Source: Pandoraea vervacti
Lineage (GTDB): Bacteria > Pseudomonadota > Gammaproteobacteria > Burkholderiales > Burkholderiaceae
Assembly: GCF_000934605.2 (NCBI RefSeq)
Contig: NZ_CP010897.2
Span: forward strand, 2,790,001-2,854,000
Reading direction: 5' to 3'
Length of the DNA stretch: 64,000 bases
A model generated the notes under the pieces. It made no database searches. It was not told the origin of the DNA and saw only the letters and a list, made by a program, of their open reading frames with translations. Position numbers and translations under genes: made by a program. Shown in pieces: positions 61,017 through 64,000 of this stretch; positions within the stretch are counted from its first letter, which is position 1, and each line of letters begins with the position of its first letter.

Positions 61017-61703
61017 TCAGCGTGCCGGCACCGGCGCCACCGATTCGTGCGGCGTGGCCGTGCGTTGGGCGGCCTTGTGAACCATGGTGTAGGCATAGTC
61101 GACGCCCATGCCGTAGGCACCGGCATGTTCCTTGACGAGCTTCATCACGGCGTCGTAGGTATCGCGGTGCGCCCAGTCGCGCTGCCATTCGAGCGTGACC
61201 TGCAACCAGGTCACCGGCACGGCGCCCGCCTGCACCATGCGCTGCATCGCGAAGTCGTGGGCTTCCTTGCTGGTGCCGCCCGAGGCGTCGGCGACCATAT
61301 AGATTTCGTAATCGCCTTCGAGCATGGCGCACAGGGCGAAGGTCGTATTGCAGACTTCCGTCCAGAGGCCTGCCACCACCACCTTCTTGCGGCCGTTGGC
61401 CTTGAGGGCGTCACGCACTTTCTGGTCGTCCCACGAGTTCATCGACGTGCGCTCAAGCGTCTTGGCGTTCGGGAAGACATCGAGAAGTTCCGGATAGGTA
61501 TAGCCGGAGAACGACTCGCTCTCGACCGTGGTGATCGTCGTGGGGATGTCGAAGACCTTTGCGGCCTTGGCCAGACCCACCACGTTGTTCTTCAGCGCCT
61601 GGCGATCCATCGACTGCACACCGAAGGCCATTTGCGGCTGATGGTCGATGATGATGAGCTGGCTGTTCTGAGGGGTCAGGACTTCAAGTTTGGGATTGGA
61701 CAT
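61017..61703 (-). CDS. Isochorismatase-fold cysteine hydrolase (YcaC-like)
   Basis: A 228-aa member of the isochorismatase superfamily: LIIIDHQPQM (catalytic Asp20), then KKVVVAGLWTEVCNTTFAL with Cys118. It is closest in style to YcaC-type hydrolases of unknown substrate; amidase activity on small amides or nicotinamide-like compounds is possible. The start at 61703 has AGGATC upstream; a longer frame to 61724 lacks a site. Confidence 0.87.
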   Translation of the reverse strand: MSNPKLEVLTPQNSQLIIIDHQPQMAFGVQSMDRQALKNNVVGLAKAAKVFDIPTTITTVESESFSGYTYPELLDVFPNAKTLERTSMNSWDDQKVRDALKANGRKKVVVAGLWTEVCNTTFALCAMLEGDYEIYMVADASGGTSKEAHDFAMQRMVQAGAVPVTWLQVTLEWQRDWAHRDTYDAVMKLVKEHAGAYGMGVDYAYTMVHKAAQRTATPHESVAPVPAR

Positions 61704-61967
61704 GGTCGGGATCCTGGGGGTCATGAGGCTTGTTGGGGTATTGCGCTGTGCAACCCCATGAAAGACTAGTCGCTCCCCCCCTGGCGGACCATCAGATTAT
61801 GGTATTAGTCCGCGCGGATGCACCCTGAGCTCGCCGACCGGTCACCCCGCAAGCCTGTCGTCGCGACAGTGCCTTGATATGGCTCACGTCTGTTGCGCAC
61901 CCGCCGCTCATTCCCGCCGGTTCCGATGCTATGCTCGGGGACACACTTCCATCGCTCATGCGCAGCC

Positions 61968-62411
61968 ATGCCCAGTAAAACCGCTTACGATTTCCACGAC
62001 CAGATTGGCCACCTGCTTCGCCGCGCCTACCAGCGTCACGTTTCGATCTTCCAGAGCGCCATTCCCGACTCCGACCTGACAGCCGCGCAATTCGTGGCGC
62101 TATGCACCGTCAAGGAAAAGCGTTCGTGCTCGCTCAACGACATCGTGAAAACGACCGCCATCGATCAGGCCACCATTCGCGGCGTGGTCGAGCGTCTTAA
62201 AGCGCGAAACCTGATCGAAGTCGAGCCGGATCCGACCGATGGCCGGAAACTGCTGGTGCGCGCCACGCCCGCCGGACTGTCATTGATCGAGCGAACCGTG
62301 CCGTTTGCTGAGGAAGTCACCGAACGCACCTACGGCGCGCTGAACCCCGCGGAACGCGTCGCGCTGATGTTTCTGCTGCGCAAGATGATGGATACCGATT
62401 CGGCAGAATGA
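61968..62411 (+). CDS. MarR-family transcriptional regulator
   Basis: A 147-aa winged-helix repressor: DQIGHLLRRAYQRHVSIFQ, then the recognition region (SLNDIVKTTAIDQATIRGVV) and wing (EVEPDPTDGRKLLVRATPAG). It is divergent from the isochorismatase-fold gene and upstream of a molybdenum hydroxylase gene on the other strand. Its size and context recall NicR, the nicotinate pathway repressor, but this is a weak inference. Confidence 0.88.
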   Translation: MPSKTAYDFHDQIGHLLRRAYQRHVSIFQSAIPDSDLTAAQFVALCTVKEKRSCSLNDIVKTTAIDQATIRGVVERLKARNLIEVEPDPTDGRKLLVRATPAGLSLIERTVPFAEEVTERTYGALNPAERVALMFLLRKMMDTDSAE

Positions 62412-62428
62412 ACGGCAATACCCGATAA

Positions 62429-62482
62429 CACCGCCTGCACGGCACTCACAGACTTCACCGCCTTCACTGCATTCAGGCCGTT
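62429..62482. repeat. Six-unit 9-bp tandem repeat between marR and the hydroxylase gene
   Basis: Units CACCGCCTG, CACGGCACT, CACAGACTT, CACCGCCTT, CACTGCATT and CAGGCCGTT follow with period 9 and run into the last codons of the molybdopterin enzyme. Confidence 0.75.
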
Positions 62483-63999
62483 CTCGCCGCCTGCCGGAGC
62501 AAACGCCCTTCCCGCGCGAGCGCTGCGCGCACCGTCTCCGGCGTGAACGGCGGCGCGTAGAGTCGAACGCCCGTGGCATCGAAAATCGCATTGGCCAGTG
62601 CCGCCGGCCCCGGCACCGACGCCGATTCTCCCGCGCCCATAGGCGGTTCGCCCTGTCGCGGCATCAACACGACATCCAGTGGCGGTAGTTCGGCGAAGGT
62701 CAGGATCGGGTAGCCGCCCCACTCCCGGCTCGCCGGACGGCCGTCGACAAACCGCACGCGCTCCTTGAGCGAGCGACTGAGCACCTGAACCACGTTGCCG
62801 TGCAGCTGATGACGCACGCCATCGGGATTGACCATCGTGCCGGTGTCCTGCCCCACGGTCACACGCTCGACACGCACCTCGCCCGTCAGCCGATCCACGA
62901 CCACGTCGGCGATCCATGCCGACCAGGCCGCGCCAAAGCCCGGAAACCGACTGTGCACATAACGGGCATAGGCGACGCCGCGCCCTCGCGCGAAGCGTTC
63001 GTCGCCGTCCCATCGGGAGGCGTCCTGCACACGAGGTGTCCAGCCCGCACGGGCGGCAACCGCCTCGAGCAGTTCGACGGCACGCGCATCATCGAGATGC
63101 CGCAGCTTGAACGCCAGCGGATCGACGCCCGTCGACCACGCCATCTCGTCGGCGAAACTGTCATGGGCAAAGGAGTTCGGTAACGCCGACACGCCCCGGA
63201 ACCACGAAGCGCGCACCAATGGCGCCATGTCGTCGCAGGCAAAACGTCGGTGCTGGCTCACGTAGGGCGACACTGCCGTGCGGTCGCCCATCTCGAATAC
63301 GCGCGGCTGGGGCGACACCGCGCCGACGAACAGCGAAGCGAGTAGCGGCGCGTCGTTGGACGGATAACGTGTGGCAAAGTCGTACGCCAGAAGTTCGCCC
63401 TCCGGCGTGGCGGCGCCGCGTACCGTCATAACCTGCCCGGCGCCTTTCGGCTCCCAAAGGTGTTCGTCGGCACGCGACAGCTGGACGCGCACCGGAGCGC
63501 CCACCGCGCGCGAGAGCAGCAAGGCATCGCCGCACACGTCGTCCGCGCAGTTCCGCCCGTAGCATCCGGAGGCTTCCATGCGCACGATATCGATGTCGGC
63601 TTCCTCCCGGCCGATCAGTTGTGCGAGGTCGAAGCGCAACGAGACCGGGTTTTGCGTGCCCGACCACACGGTGATGCGCCCGTCGCCACGCGCCCGATAA
63701 TCGGCGACGGCACATGACGGTCCGATCGAGCCATGCATCTGATACGGCCATACGTAGGTTCTCGATAGCGTCACGACGTCGTCGCGGGCAAAAACGGCAT
63801 CGACGTCACCTTCGGTCAATAGCGGACGTCTCACGGCGGGCGCCGCCGCGATGGCCGACGCCGTGTCGTCCATCGCGGGCAGTGGCGGCAAAGGCTTCCA
63901 GGTGACGCGCAATGCCTGGGCCGCGCGAATGGCCTGCTCCTCGCGCTGCGCCACGACACCGACAAAGTCGCCGATGACGACGACCTCACGCACGCCGGG
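62473..63999 (-). CDS. Xanthine dehydrogenase-family molybdopterin subunit (5' end outside window)
   Basis: About 509 C-terminal residues of a molybdenum hydroxylase large subunit; the N terminus lies beyond the window edge. Visible are YQMHGSIGPSCAVADY, MEASGCYGRNCADDVCGD, VGQDTGTMVNPDGVRHQLHG, and MGAGESASVPGPAALANAIF with the catalytic Glu. It needs a molybdenum cofactor and normally an iron-sulphur partner. It recalls nicotinate dehydrogenase subunit B and similar N-heteroaromatic hydroxylases; no cytochrome domain follows. Confidence 0.87.
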   Translation of the reverse strand, partial: PGVREVVVIGDFVGVVAQREEQAIRAAQALRVTWKPLPPLPAMDDTASAIAAAPAVRRPLLTEGDVDAVFARDDVVTLSRTYVWPYQMHGSIGPSCAVADYRARGDGRITVWSGTQNPVSLRFDLAQLIGREEADIDIVRMEASGCYGRNCADDVCGDALLLSRAVGAPVRVQLSRADEHLWEPKGAGQVMTVRGAATPEGELLAYDFATRYPSNDAPLLASLFVGAVSPQPRVFEMGDRTAVSPYVSQHRRFACDDMAPLVRASWFRGVSALPNSFAHDSFADEMAWSTGVDPLAFKLRHLDDARAVELLEAVAARAGWTPRVQDASRWDGDERFARGRGVAYARYVHSRFPGFGAAWSAWIADVVVDRLTGEVRVERVTVGQDTGTMVNPDGVRHQLHGNVVQVLSRSLKERVRFVDGRPASREWGGYPILTFAELPPLDVVLMPRQGEPPMGAGESASVPGPAALANAIFDATGVRLYAPPFTPETVRAALAREGRLLRQAARTA

Positions 64000-64000
64000 C

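Noticed and set aside
1..64000. Genomic island boundaries, integrase or tRNA attachment site
   Set aside because: I found no integrase, transposase, tRNA or flanking direct repeat, and base composition looks even throughout.

Overview
The window is GC-rich, tightly packed bacterial DNA with many ATGA start/stop overlaps. It looks like a chromosome of a Burkholderiaceae beta-proteobacterium, plausibly Pandoraea or a near relative. That placement is inferred from gene content and protein style; there is no rRNA here to confirm it. I see no tRNA, rRNA, insertion sequence, integrase or CRISPR array.

Layout. (1) 1-295: the end of a biotin carboxylase. (2) 458-18676: a seven-gene alpha-glucan/trehalose operon (glgE, treS-maltokinase fusion, glgB, glgX, treZ, malQ, treY). 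(3) 18686-25238: a reverse-strand stress cluster (75-aa protein, catalase HPII, DUF4142, two SDRs, a glycine-rich membrane protein, DUF2795, 86-aa protein). (4) 25649-28084: a GT4 glycosyltransferase and a UDP-glucuronate decarboxylase, facing a pyruvate-oxidase-like ThDP enzyme (27982-29790). (5) 30023-36152: a hybrid histidine kinase, a PIG-L deacetylase with a GT2, and two divergent sigma-54 enhancer-binding proteins (one with a receiver, one without). (6) 36290-43930: seven genes joined by overlaps (three GT-B enzymes, GT2, carbamoyltransferase, HAD phosphatase, SDR) that look like a heptose-type, carbamoylated glycan pathway. (7) 44128-48213: an unknown 165-aa protein, an Atm1-type ABC exporter with a fused histidine-kinase-like ATPase domain, and galE. 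(8) 48244-64000: ordinary metabolism: malate:quinone oxidoreductase, LysR/CitMHS/AtuA, asparaginase, an aldehyde and an alcohol dehydrogenase with LysR and MFS, an isochorismatase-fold hydrolase, and MarR next to a molybdenum hydroxylase.

The main result is regulatory. Seven elements matching the sigma-54 consensus (GG and GC at -24/-12 with exact spacing) lie just upstream of, and oriented toward, the first genes of regions 2, 3, 4 (both directions), 5 (PIG-L operon), 6 and 7 (galE). With two enhancer-binding proteins and a hybrid kinase in the middle, the first 48 kb reads as one sigma-54 regulon for stress survival: compatible solute and storage glucan, catalase and other protective proteins, and a surface or lipid-linked glycan. 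Genes of this kind are usually tied to sigma-S or ECF factors, so the arrangement is unusual.

A second theme is short tandem repeats with a 9-bp unit (once 12 bp) in many places, inside reading frames and between genes, different in sequence but nearly constant in period. A third is the ABC-HATPase fusion, an architecture I do not recognise.
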